Shown: positions 33,601 to 41,744 of the stretch, piece after piece | How positions within the stretch are numbered: position 1 is the first letter of the stretch | How the letters are laid out: each line of letters begins with the position of its first letter | NCBI GenBank assembly: GCA_964541755.1 | Contig: CAZIRF010000007.1 | Coordinates: forward strand, 27,350 to 91,349 | Source: CAZIRF01 sp964541755 | Lineage (GTDB): Bacteria > Spirochaetota > Spirochaetia > Treponematales > Breznakiellaceae | Length of the DNA: 64,000 nt | Reading direction: 5' to 3' | Notes under the pieces: model-generated | What the model saw: only the letters and a program-made list of their open reading frames with translations | Told to the model about the DNA's origin: nothing | Databases searched by the model: none | Position numbers and translations under genes: made by a program

Positions 33601-34966
33601 GATCGCGAAGGGCGACAAGGTTCTGGTTGAAGATGGTCAGCGGGTTATCCGCGGCGACGTCCTCATCAAGAAAAAGGGCGACGACGTCCTTGCCGGCGAC
33701 ATTGCATACGTTATGGTTCGCAACAACGAGATTTGCCTTATCGGCAAGGATCAGAAGCAGGAGATCCGCAATGGTTCGGAATTCCTTGCCAAACTGGGTG
33801 ATATCGTCGAAGAGAATGAGTCAATTGCCATTTTTGACCCCTTCTCCGATCCAATCATCGCCGAAGCCGATGGCTATGTACGCTATGAGGACATCATTCC
33901 CGGTTCGACCATGAAGGAAGAGCTGGATGAAGAAACGGGGAATATCGAGAAGCGTATCTCGGACTTCCAGCTCGACACCAAGCAGCCGCGTGTTGTTATT
34001 GGTGACGAAGCGGGTAACGAGGTTGCCTCCTACTATCTTCCCGGTGGTGCATATCTCCTCGTCGATGAAGGCGAGAAGATCAAGGCCGGGCGTACCATTG
34101 CCAAGACCCTCAAGGAGTCTGCGAAGGCCATGGATATCACCGGTGGTCTTCCCCGCGTAAGCGAGCTTTTCGAGGCGCGCAAGCCCAAGATTCAGAGCGT
34201 GCTCGCGCAGGTTAGCGGTATCGTGTTCTTCCGCGGTATCGTCAAGGGCAAGCGCGTTGTCATTGTCTGCGATCCGCATGGCAAAGAGTACAAGCACCTT
34301 GTTCCCATGACTCGCCGTCTGCTCGTACGCGATGGCGACCATGTCGAAGCCGGTGAGCCGCTCTGCTTTGGCTCGGCGAACCCCCACGATATTCTTCACA
34401 TCCTCGGTGAGAATGCCCTTCAGCGTTATCTTATGGATGAAATTCAGCAGGTGTATCGTCTTCAGGGTGTTTCAATCAACGACAAGCACATTGGTGTTAT
34501 CGTACGTCAGATGATGCGCAAGGTTGAAATTGTCGCGGTTGGCGATACCCGCTTCATCTACGGTCAGTTGGTTGACAAGTATGCCTTCCACGAGGAGAAC
34601 GCCCGCGTCATGAACGAGGGTGGTCAACCCGGTGTTGCGCGACCGGTTTTCCAGGGTATTACCAAGGCTTCCCTCAACATAGACTCCTTCCTTTCGGCCG
34701 CCTCTTTCCAGGAGACAACCCGGGTACTCACCAATGCCGCCATTGCCGGTTCCACCGATTGTCTGCGTGGGCTCAAGGAGAATATCATCATTGGTCATCC
34801 CATCCCGGCGGGTACCGGTATGCGTCGTTATCGTGATGTGAAGCTCTTTGACAAAGATCACGGCGATCTCGATGCTTTCGTGGAAGAAACGCTTGAAAAG
34901 CGTCGTCTTGAGCGGGCTGCGGAGCCCGTTGAGGAAGATTTTGATACTGATGATTCCGAAGGCTGA
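30692..34966 (+). CDS. rpoC: RNA polymerase beta' subunit
   Basis: A 1424-aa beta' subunit holding the catalytic Mg2+ in [12 protein letters not shown] (codons around 32032-32067). The N-terminal zinc site is CYCGKF...CDRCG, and the second zinc site is [11 protein letters not shown]. The bridge helix/trigger region and the [25 protein letters not shown] block are present. The acidic C-terminal tail ends DTDDSEG. AAGGAG is 9 nt upstream. After the stop comes a 14-bp perfect hairpin and then rpsL. Confidence 0.99.
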   Translation: [1424 protein letters not shown]

Positions 34967-34970
34967 TAGC

Positions 34971-35003
34971 TACCGGTCTTGACCCTCATGGTCAAGACCG
35001 GTA
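34971..35003 (+). repeat. Perfect 14-bp hairpin between rpoC and rpsL
   Basis: TACCGGTCTTGACC, loop CTCAT, GGTCAAGACCGGTA. No T-run follows, so RNA processing, mRNA stabilisation or partial attenuation is more likely than full termination. Confidence 0.8.
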
Positions 35004-35097
35004 TAGTCAAACACTGAAACTGTGTCTTTCACCGGAAACGGTGTGTATTTTGTCCGCCGGGTGCTGACGGAGGACGTTCAAGGGAGTTTTTGCTTAG

Positions 35098-35472
35098 ATG
35101 CCTACTATAAACCAATTGGTTCGATTTGGCCGAAAGCAGTTGACCGTCAAGACCAAGTCTCCTGCATTGAAAGCCTGTCCCCAGAAGCGCGGGGTTTGTA
35201 CCCGCGTTATGACAGTCACGCCCAAGAAGCCCAACTCGGCTCTCCGTAAGGTAGCCCGTGTTCGCCTTTCCCATGGTACCGAAGTTACCGCATATATTCC
35301 CGGTATCGGCCATAATCTCCAGGAGCACTCTGTGGTTCTGGTACGTGGTGGTCGTGTCAAGGACCTTCCCGGTGTTCGCTATCACATTGTCCGTGGTGCC
35401 AAGGATACTCTTGGGGTTACCGACCGCAAACGTGGTCGTTCCAAGTACGGCGCCAAGCGGCCAAAGGCGTAA
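35098..35472 (+). CDS. rpsL: Ribosomal protein uS12
   Basis: A 124-aa decoding-centre protein. TPKKPNSALRK (residue 40 region) and GRVKDLPGVRYH (residue 84 region) keep the lysines whose loss gives streptomycin resistance, so S12 itself predicts no such resistance. GGGAG lies upstream. rpsG follows after 12 bp, but fusA does not follow rpsG. Confidence 0.98.
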   Translation: MPTINQLVRFGRKQLTVKTKSPALKACPQKRGVCTRVMTVTPKKPNSALRKVARVRLSHGTEVTAYIPGIGHNLQEHSVVLVRGGRVKDLPGVRYHIVRGAKDTLGVTDRKRGRSKYGAKRPKA

Positions 35473-35484
35473 GGGGGAAGATTC

Positions 35485-35955
35485 ATGGGACGCAAGAAAA
35501 AGACAATTGATCGTGGCCTTCTGCCCGATGCAAAGTACAACAGTGTGGTTGTTTCCAAGTTTGTCAATCGTATGATGTGGCAGGGGAAGAAATCCATTGC
35601 AATTCGTATCGTACATGGGGCAATGGACAATCTTCGCGCCAAGACCGAAAAGGATCCTCTTGAAGTGTTCCTCAAGGCTCTTGATAATGTAAAGCCCGTT
35701 GTCGAAGTCAAATCCCGCCGCGTTGGTGGTGCTACCTATCAGGTGCCTATCGAGATTCGTGAATCCCGTCGTGAGGCTCTTGCCATGCGTTGGGTTATCG
35801 CTGCCGCTCGTGGTCGTTCCGGTCACGAGATGAGCGAGCGCCTTTCGGCCGAGCTTCTCGATGCGTTCAACAATACCGGTACCGCCTTCAAGAAAAAGGA
35901 AGATACCCACAAGATGGCAGAGGCGAACAAGGCCTTTGCGCACTATCGCTGGTAG
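35485..35955 (+). CDS. rpsG: Ribosomal protein uS7
   Basis: A 156-aa primary 16S-binding protein of the 30S head, standard bacterial length. Conserved KFVNRMMWQGKKSIA, NVKPVVEVKSRRVGGATYQVP and AMRWVIAAAR are visible. GGGGGAAG lies upstream. It ends at a GCCCGC-AAAA-GCGGGC stem (35963-35978) that probably separates it from tuf. Confidence 0.98.
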   Translation: MGRKKKTIDRGLLPDAKYNSVVVSKFVNRMMWQGKKSIAIRIVHGAMDNLRAKTEKDPLEVFLKALDNVKPVVEVKSRRVGGATYQVPIEIRESRREALAMRWVIAAARGRSGHEMSERLSAELLDAFNNTGTAFKKKEDTHKMAEANKAFAHYRW

Positions 35956-36354
35956 TAATGATGCCCGCAAAAGCGGGCTGTTGTATTCGGTCCTGTTGGC
36001 TTTCGGGCTGCGGGGCCGTGTGCCAAACGGGCACTGTTCTTTGATATCGATTGGCGCGTAAAGCGCCGCGCCGCACGGGCTTGGATAACGGAACAAGGAT
36101 CATTTTTGGTATGTCGTTTCTGTCCTGTGTGGCAGTCTCGGTATTCCAAACCGATCATCCGTTTCCGAATATTCGGAACCCAAGGCGAGATGGGACAGGT
36201 GGAAAGAGGCATTTTGGTTCTTTTTCATCTATATACTGTCCTTTCTCGTTTTCAGGGTGATCTTCAGGTTACACGTCTTGCGCAGGATACGTACTTTCTG
36301 TATACTGCCCGGACTTGCAATTTTTATAGTGCCCAATAATTCGAGGAGGACACG
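35956..36354 (+). other. 399-bp tuf upstream region without a gene
   Basis: Contents in order: a GCCCGC-AAAA-GCGGGC stem with a weak T-rich tail (35963-35980) after rpsG; a small GGCGCG/CGCGCC-type stem near 36052-36070; the 16-bp perfect palindrome TTCCGAATATTCGGAA at 36163-36178; then the tuf promoter. Many bacteria have fusA here; no frame in this gap encodes it. A 77-codon frame at 36106-36339 lacks recognisable features and overlaps the promoter, so I do not call it. Confidence 0.6.
36278..36306 (+). promoter_or_regulatory. tufp: Sigma70 promoter for tuf and the S10 operon
   Basis: TTGCGC, exactly 17 bp, TATACT; the start site would be about 42 bp upstream of tuf. It is the best match to consensus in the gap. 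Confidence 0.7.
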
Positions 36355-37545
36355 ATGGCTAAGGACAAGTTCAATAGAACTAAGATTCACATGAATGTCG
36401 GCACGATTGGTCATGTTGACCATGGAAAGACAACTCTTTCTGCTGCCATTACCATGCATTGCGGTCGCAAGTTTGGTGACAAGGTCATGAAGTATGACGA
36501 AATCGACAATGCTCCCGAGGAGAAGGCCCGTGGTATTACCATCAATACCCGCCACCTCGAGTATCAGTCCGACAAGCGTCACTACGCTCACATTGACTGC
36601 CCCGGACACTCCGACTACATCAAAAACATGATCACCGGTGCTGCCCAGATGGACGGTGCCATTCTCGTCGTCTCGGCTCCCGACTCTGTTATGCCCCAGA
36701 CCCGCGAGCACATCATTCTCGCTCGCCAGGTTGGCGTTCCCAGCATGATCGTGTTCCTTAACAAGGTTGACCTTGTTGATGACCCCGAGCTTCTTGAGCT
36801 CGTCGAGGAAGAGGTTCGCGACGTTCTTACTGCCAACGGCTTCCCCGGAGACAAGACCCCCATTATCAAGGGTTCTGCTTTCCATGCGCTCTCCGAGCCC
36901 GATAATGCCGATGCCCAGAAGTGCGTTGATGAACTTCTCGCTGCCATGGATGATTACTTCCCCGATCCCGAGCGTGATGCGGACAAGCCCTTCCTTATGC
37001 CTATTGAAGATATCTTCACGATCTCTGGCCGTGGTACGGTTGTTACCGGCAAGATCGAGCGTGGTATCGTCAAGCTCAATGAGGAAATCGAGATTGTCGG
37101 TATCCGTCCTACCCAAAAGACCACTGTTACCGGTATCGAAATGTTCAACAAGCTTCTTGATGAAGGTCAGGCTGGTGACAACATTGGTGCCCTTCTGCGT
37201 GGTGTTGACAAGAAGGAAGTCGAGCGTGGTCAGGTTCTCGCCAAATCCGGTTCGATCACTCCCCACTCCAAGTTCACTGGTAAGATCTACTGTCTTTCCA
37301 AGGACGAGGGTGGTCGTCACAGCCCCTTTTTCTCCGGGTATCGTCCCCAGTTCTATTTCCGTACCACCGATATCACCGGTACGGTTCAGCTCCCCGAGGG
37401 CAAGGAAATGGTCATGCCTGGTGATGACGCCGAGATCATCGGTGAGCTCATTCACCCCGTCGCCATGGAAAAAGGTCTCCGCTTCGCTATCCGCGAAGGT
37501 GGTCGCACCATTGCGTCCGGTCAGGTTACCGATATCGTAGAGTAA
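36355..37545 (+). CDS. tuf: Elongation factor Tu
   Basis: A 396-aa GTPase delivering aminoacyl-tRNA to the ribosome. G1 is GHVDHGKTT (near 18-26), G3 is DCPGHSDYIKNM and G4 is NKVD. Domains 2 and 3 follow at normal length. GAGGAGG lies upstream. It heads the S10 operon rather than following fusA, an order also known in Treponema pallidum. Codons are strongly biased, as expected of a highly expressed gene. Confidence 0.99.
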   Translation: MAKDKFNRTKIHMNVGTIGHVDHGKTTLSAAITMHCGRKFGDKVMKYDEIDNAPEEKARGITINTRHLEYQSDKRHYAHIDCPGHSDYIKNMITGAAQMDGAILVVSAPDSVMPQTREHIILARQVGVPSMIVFLNKVDLVDDPELLELVEEEVRDVLTANGFPGDKTPIIKGSAFHALSEPDNADAQKCVDELLAAMDDYFPDPERDADKPFLMPIEDIFTISGRGTVVTGKIERGIVKLNEEIEIVGIRPTQKTTVTGIEMFNKLLDEGQAGDNIGALLRGVDKKEVERGQVLAKSGSITPHSKFTGKIYCLSKDEGGRHSPFFSGYRPQFYFRTTDITGTVQLPEGKEMVMPGDDAEIIGELIHPVAMEKGLRFAIREGGRTIASGQVTDIVE

Positions 37546-37560
37546 GCACCAGAGTGCATC

Positions 37561-37589
37561 AGAGGCAGCTCTTGCGAGCTGCCTCTTGT
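37561..37589 (+). terminator. Hairpin attenuator between tuf and rpsJ
   Basis: AGAGGCAGCT, loop CTTGCG, AGCTGCCTCT, followed by TGTTT. It probably lets much tuf transcription stop before the ribosomal genes. The rpsJ ribosome site GGAGG directly follows. Confidence 0.75.
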
Positions 37590-37600
37590 TTGGAGGAATA

Positions 37601-37909
37601 ATGACTAAAGAACGAATTCGCGTACGATTGCGCGGCTTCGATGTCGAGCTTATCGATCAGAGTGCAAAGTCGATTGTTCAGACTGTGCAGAAGGCGGGCG
37701 CCAAGGTTTCAGGGCCTATCCCCCTTCCTACTCGCATCAATAAGGTTACGGTGCTTCGTTCGCCCCACGTCAACAAGAAGTCGAGAGAGCAGTTCGAGAT
37801 GCGCACTCACAAGCGCCTTATCGATATTATCAGCCCTTCGTCCGAAGTAATGGATTCCCTCATGAAGCTTGAGCTTCCTGCGGGTGTCGACGTAGAGATC
37901 AAGCAGTAA
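37601..37909 (+). CDS. rpsJ: Ribosomal protein uS10
   Basis: A 102-aa protein of the 30S head that also binds NusG and NusB in transcription-translation coupling and antitermination. It has conserved GPIPLPTRINKVTVLRSPHVNKKSREQFE and the long beta-hairpin. The start MTKERIRV is preceded by GGAGG; five upstream in-frame residues are discarded. Confidence 0.98.
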   Translation: MTKERIRVRLRGFDVELIDQSAKSIVQTVQKAGAKVSGPIPLPTRINKVTVLRSPHVNKKSREQFEMRTHKRLIDIISPSSEVMDSLMKLELPAGVDVEIKQ

Positions 37910-37969
37910 TAGAACGGGCAGACGGTCCCCGGACCTCGGGATAACGTGCCTGATAAATTGGAGAGTACC

Positions 37970-38593
37970 ATGTTGGGTCTTATGGCCAAGAAAGTGGGAA
38001 TGACGCAGGTCTTTGATGAAAGCGGTAATTTGGTTCCGGTAACGGTCCTCCGCATTGATCAGAATATCGTCATGGCCCAAAAAACCGCGGAGAAGGACGG
38101 CTATAACGCTGTGCTCCTCGGTCAGGATGAGATGAAGAAGAGCAGGGTGTCGAAGCCGTATGCCGGGCAGTTCCCGGAGGGCATAGCGCCTGCAAAGCGT
38201 CTCAAAGAGTTTAGGGATTTCGAGAAAGAGTGCAATGTGGGTGATGCCCTTGGTATTGAGCTCTTTGAGGGCGTTCGTTTTGTCGATGTCGCCGGTGTCT
38301 CGAAAGGTAAGGGTTTTCAGGGTGTTATGAAGCGTTGGGGGTTCGGCGGTGGTCGTGCAACCCACGGTTCAAAGTTCCATCGTGAAGCCGGTTCCACCGG
38401 TCAGTGTACATCGCCCGGGCGTTCGTTCAAGAATATCAAAATGCCCGGTCGTATGGGTCGCGAGCGTGTGACTGTCCTGAACCTCAAGGTCGTCAAAGTC
38501 GACGTCGAAAATAGAACCATTTTGGTTCGCGGAGCTGTTCCCGGTATCAACAAGGGTACGGTTGTTGTTCGCTCCGCTGTCAAAAAGCAGTGA
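37970..38593 (+). CDS. rplC: Ribosomal protein uL3
   Basis: A 207-aa protein near the peptidyl-transferase centre and an early assembly protein of the 50S subunit. It has conserved KGKGFQGVMKRWGFGGG and GRMGRERVT blocks. The start is placed at MLGLMAKKVGMTQVF, the common spirochaete form, though MAKKVG four codons later is possible. Confidence 0.96.
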   Translation: MLGLMAKKVGMTQVFDESGNLVPVTVLRIDQNIVMAQKTAEKDGYNAVLLGQDEMKKSRVSKPYAGQFPEGIAPAKRLKEFRDFEKECNVGDALGIELFEGVRFVDVAGVSKGKGFQGVMKRWGFGGGRATHGSKFHREAGSTGQCTSPGRSFKNIKMPGRMGRERVTVLNLKVVKVDVENRTILVRGAVPGINKGTVVVRSAVKKQ

Positions 38594-38601
38594 GGGATCA
38601 G

Positions 38602-39243
38602 ATGAACCGGACAGTCTATTCAATAGAAGGAAAAGAACTTCGCAACGTTGAACTTTCTGATGCCGTTTTTGGCCTCCCCATGAATGAGGATGTCATTTGG
38701 TATGCGATTAACAACGAGCTTGCGAATTTGAGGTTGGGGACCGCTTCCACCAAGGATCGGTCCGAAGTACACGGCTCGAATGCCAAGCCCTTCAAGCAGA
38801 AGGGTACCGGCCGCGCTCGTCGCGGTGACAAGAAGTCCCCGATTTCTGTCGGTGGCGGCGTGGTCTTTGGTCCTCGCCCCCGTGACTTCTCCTATTCGAT
38901 GCCGAAGAAGGCGAAGCGTTTGGCCATGAAGACCATTTTGAGTCTCAAGGTTCAGGATGATCGCCTCAAGATCGTTGAGGACTTCTCGGTGGAATCCGGG
39001 AAGACCAAGGAACTCGCCAAGATTCTCGGCGCCCTCGGTGCTGATGAGCGAACGGTTGTTGTTCTCAAGGACGATGACGCAATGGTCAAGCGTGCCGGCA
39101 AGAACATTCCCTGGCTCAGCTTTCTCTCCTATAACCGCCTTCGTGCCCACGATCTTTTCTACGGGCGCAGGGTCATCATGATGGAGAGTGCTGCAAAGAA
39201 TCTCAACGATTTCTACGGTGTAACTGTGGAGGCCGCTGAATGA
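38602..39243 (+). CDS. rplD: Ribosomal protein uL4
   Basis: A 213-aa protein whose extended loop lines the nascent-peptide tunnel. KQKGTGRARRGDKKSPISVGGGVVFGPRPRDFSY-type loop sequence is intact near residues 58-95, so no L4-type macrolide mutation is obvious. GAGGGATC lies upstream. Its TGA overlaps the rplW ATG by 4 nt. Confidence 0.97.
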   Translation: MNRTVYSIEGKELRNVELSDAVFGLPMNEDVIWYAINNELANLRLGTASTKDRSEVHGSNAKPFKQKGTGRARRGDKKSPISVGGGVVFGPRPRDFSYSMPKKAKRLAMKTILSLKVQDDRLKIVEDFSVESGKTKELAKILGALGADERTVVVLKDDDAMVKRAGKNIPWLSFLSYNRLRAHDLFYGRRVIMMESAAKNLNDFYGVTVEAAE

Positions 39244-39524
39244 CCTACGAAAATATACTGGTTGCACCGGTTCTTACCGAGAAAACCAACTCAATGCGTG
39301 AAGAAGGCAAATACGTTTTCAAGGTAGCTCAATATGCTACCAAGACTCAGGTCAAGGAAGCGGTTCGTCGTCTGTTCAATGTTCACCCCGTCAGTTGCAC
39401 CATTGCGGTTGTTGGCGGGAAACCGAAGCGGGTCCGCCAGAAGGCCGGATATACCTCCACCTGGAAAAAGGCCGTTGTTCGTCTTGAGAAAGACGAAAAA
39501 ATCGACCTTTTTGAAAGCGTGTAA
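39240..39524 (+). CDS. rplW: Ribosomal protein uL23
   Basis: A 94-aa protein at the tunnel exit, docking site for trigger factor and SRP. Conserved APVLTEKTNSM and the Lys/Arg-rich GGKPKRVRQKAGYT segment are visible. It begins by ATGA overlap with rplD. Confidence 0.97.
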   Translation: MTYENILVAPVLTEKTNSMREEGKYVFKVAQYATKTQVKEAVRRLFNVHPVSCTIAVVGGKPKRVRQKAGYTSTWKKAVVRLEKDEKIDLFESV

Positions 39525-39547
39525 GTCTTCGGAGTAAGGGAAATATT

Positions 39548-40369
39548 ATGGGTATCAAATCATTCAAGCCTACCACTCCCGGTATGCGAAATCGCGTCGG
39601 CCTCGATTTTTCAGAGCTGACGACCAACAAACCCGAGAAGTCCCTCACCACTGGCCGACCCGAAAAGGCCGGACGTGGTGCAAAGGGTAGAATCAGTGTT
39701 TGGCACAAGGGCGGCGGTCACAAGCGCCGCTATCGCGAAGTCGACTTCAAGCGAGACAAGGTTGGTATTCCCGGCAAGATCGCTACCATTGAATACGACC
39801 CCAACCGCAGTGCCAATATTGCTTTGGTCAACTATGTTGATGGCGAAAAGCGCTACATCCTTGCTCCCAAGAGCTTGGTTGTCGGGCAGCAGATCGTCAG
39901 CGGTCCCGATGCTCCCATCCAGGAGGGCAATGCCCTTCCGCTTGAGAATATTCCACTCGGTTTTACCGTGCACAACATCGAGCTCAATCTTGGTCGCGGC
40001 GGGCAGCTTGCCCGTTCTGCCGGTGCGAGCGCACTGATTGCAGCAAAAGAGGGTGATTATGTCACACTCAAGCTGCCTTCCGGTGAAATGCGCATGGTCT
40101 TCAAGAAGTGCTACGCCACCATTGGTGTCGTCGGCAATCAGGACCACATGAACGTCTCTCTCGGCAAGGCTGGCCGCAAACGCTGGCTTGGCGTCCGACC
40201 GACTGTTCGCGGTATGTCCATGAACCCGGTTGATCACCCCCATGGTGGTGGTGAAGGCCGCAACAAGGGTATTCACCCTGTCAGTCCTTGGGGTCAACCC
40301 TCCAAGGGGTTCAAGACTCGCCAAAAGCACAAGCCTTCTTCACGATTTATCGTGAAGCGCAGGAAATAA
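39548..40369 (+). CDS. rplB: Ribosomal protein uL2
   Basis: A 273-aa core protein of the peptidyl-transferase region that supports subunit joining. The near-universal end block RGMSMNPVDHPHGGGEGRNKG is present with the critical His of VDHPHGG. AAGGG lies upstream. Normal length. Confidence 0.98.
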   Translation: MGIKSFKPTTPGMRNRVGLDFSELTTNKPEKSLTTGRPEKAGRGAKGRISVWHKGGGHKRRYREVDFKRDKVGIPGKIATIEYDPNRSANIALVNYVDGEKRYILAPKSLVVGQQIVSGPDAPIQEGNALPLENIPLGFTVHNIELNLGRGGQLARSAGASALIAAKEGDYVTLKLPSGEMRMVFKKCYATIGVVGNQDHMNVSLGKAGRKRWLGVRPTVRGMSMNPVDHPHGGGEGRNKGIHPVSPWGQPSKGFKTRQKHKPSSRFIVKRRK

Positions 40370-40381
40370 CAGGAGTCAACG

Positions 40382-40663
40382 GTGTCAAGGTCAGTGAAGA
40401 AGGGCCCCTTCATCGAGAAGAGCCTTTACAAGAAAGTAATTGAAATGAGCAAAGCGGGTGATCGGAAAATGATCAAAACCTATTCCCGCTGTTCGACGAT
40501 CATCCCCGAGATGGTCGGTAGTACCATTTCCGTTCACACCGGCAAGAACTGGGTTCCTGTGTATGTGACGGAAAACCTTGTCGGTCACAAGCTTGGTGAG
40601 TTTGCTCCTACGCGTACATTTCGTGGGCATGCCGGCTCGGACAAGAAGGCCGGAAAGAGATAG
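40382..40663 (+). CDS. rpsS: Ribosomal protein uS19
   Basis: A 93-aa protein of the 30S head contacting S13. SRSVKKGPFI and YVTENLVGHKLGEFAPTRTFRGH are typical. It starts with GTG at 40382, 8 nt after AGGAG. Spacing to its neighbours is 9-12 bp. Confidence 0.98.
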   Translation: MSRSVKKGPFIEKSLYKKVIEMSKAGDRKMIKTYSRCSTIIPEMVGSTISVHTGKNWVPVYVTENLVGHKLGEFAPTRTFRGHAGSDKKAGKR

Positions 40664-40672
40664 GAAGAACAT

Positions 40673-41035
40673 ATGGAAATGAAGAGAGGCTACAGAGCCG
40701 TAACGAAATTTCTGATGGGTTCTCCGCACAAGGTTCGGCCTGTTGCCGACCTGGTGCGTAACCGGCCCTATCCCGAGGCAATGTCCGTTTTGGAGAACAT
40801 GCCTCATAAGGGAGCCCGGCTCATCAGCAAGACGATGAAGTCTGCCGCGTCCAACGCTCTTGATCGAAACAAGAAGCTTGACGAGGACATGCTCTATGTT
40901 CGCGAGATTCGCATTGATGATGGTCCCCGACTCAAGAGAGTGTGGTTCCGTGCCCGTGGGCGTGCGGATATGCTACTCAAGAGGATGTGTCACATCACTG
41001 TAGTCGTCGACGAAATTGCAAAGGCGGGGGAATAA
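40673..41035 (+). CDS. rplV: Ribosomal protein uL22
   Basis: A 120-aa protein whose beta-hairpin reaches the narrowest part of the exit tunnel. The hairpin DGPRLKRVWFRARGRADMLLKRMCHITVVV-type block is full length, without a macrolide-resistance deletion. The stop is 1 bp before the GTG of rpsC. Confidence 0.97.
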   Translation: MEMKRGYRAVTKFLMGSPHKVRPVADLVRNRPYPEAMSVLENMPHKGARLISKTMKSAASNALDRNKKLDEDMLYVREIRIDDGPRLKRVWFRARGRADMLLKRMCHITVVVDEIAKAGE

Positions 41036-41036
41036 A

Positions 41037-41741
41037 GTGGGACAGAAAGTAAACCCTATCGGATTACGACTTGGCATTAACAGGACATGGGCTTCCCATT
41101 GGTATGTTGATCCCCGTGAGTACGCCGATACCCTGCACGAGGACCTCAAGCTGCGCAAGCTGGTCATGGCGCTTCCCGAGACGAAGGGCGCAGACATTGC
41201 CGAACTCGAGATCATCCGTCATCCCCAGCGCATTACGCTGGTTATTCACACTGCACGCCCCGGCGTTATTATCGGTGTGAAGGGTGCGAATATCGAAAAG
41301 ATTGGCAACCAGCTTCAGAAGCATGTTTCGCGCAAGATCCAGATCAAGATCAAGGAAGTGCGCAATGCTGATGGCAATGCCCAGATCGTCGCCCAAAACA
41401 TTGCCCGGCAGCTCTTGGCTCGCGGATCTTTCCGCAAGGCCATCAAGCAGTCGATCAGCAATGCCATCAAGAAGGGCAATGTTCAGGGCGTCAAGGTTCG
41501 CCTTTCCGGCCGTCTTGGTGGTGCCGAGATGAGCCGCACCGAAGAGCACAAAGAGGGCCGCGTTCCTCTTCACACGCTTCGTGCGGACATTGATTACGGC
41601 TTTACCGAGGCCCATACATCCTTTGGTGCAATTGGCGTCAAGGTGTGGATCTATAATGGTATGAAGTTCGGAAAAGAGCAGAAAGAAGATGCGGGCGCCA
41701 TTGTGCGCAAGCGGCGGGATCGCGCTCCCGCAAGGAGTTAG
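41037..41741 (+). CDS. rpsC: Ribosomal protein uS3
   Basis: A 234-aa protein of the mRNA entry tunnel. The KH domain with RPGVIIGVKGANIEKI lies near residue 65, and the C-terminal GAIGVKVWIYNG block is present. It starts at GTG 41037, just after the rplV stop; no upstream ATG fits the family N terminus GQKVNPIGLRLG. Confidence 0.97.
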   Translation: MGQKVNPIGLRLGINRTWASHWYVDPREYADTLHEDLKLRKLVMALPETKGADIAELEIIRHPQRITLVIHTARPGVIIGVKGANIEKIGNQLQKHVSRKIQIKIKEVRNADGNAQIVAQNIARQLLARGSFRKAIKQSISNAIKKGNVQGVKVRLSGRLGGAEMSRTEEHKEGRVPLHTLRADIDYGFTEAHTSFGAIGVKVWIYNGMKFGKEQKEDAGAIVRKRRDRAPARS

Positions 41742-41744
41742 GCT

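Noticed and set aside
36106..36339. 77-codon frame between rpsG and tuf
   Set aside because: Overlaps the tuf promoter and a palindrome, lacks a ribosome site, and resembles no protein I know.
35956..36354. Degraded fusA remnant between rpsG and tuf
   Set aside because: The gap is only 399 bp, and no EF-G motif is readable in any frame; separation of fusA is simply another gene order.
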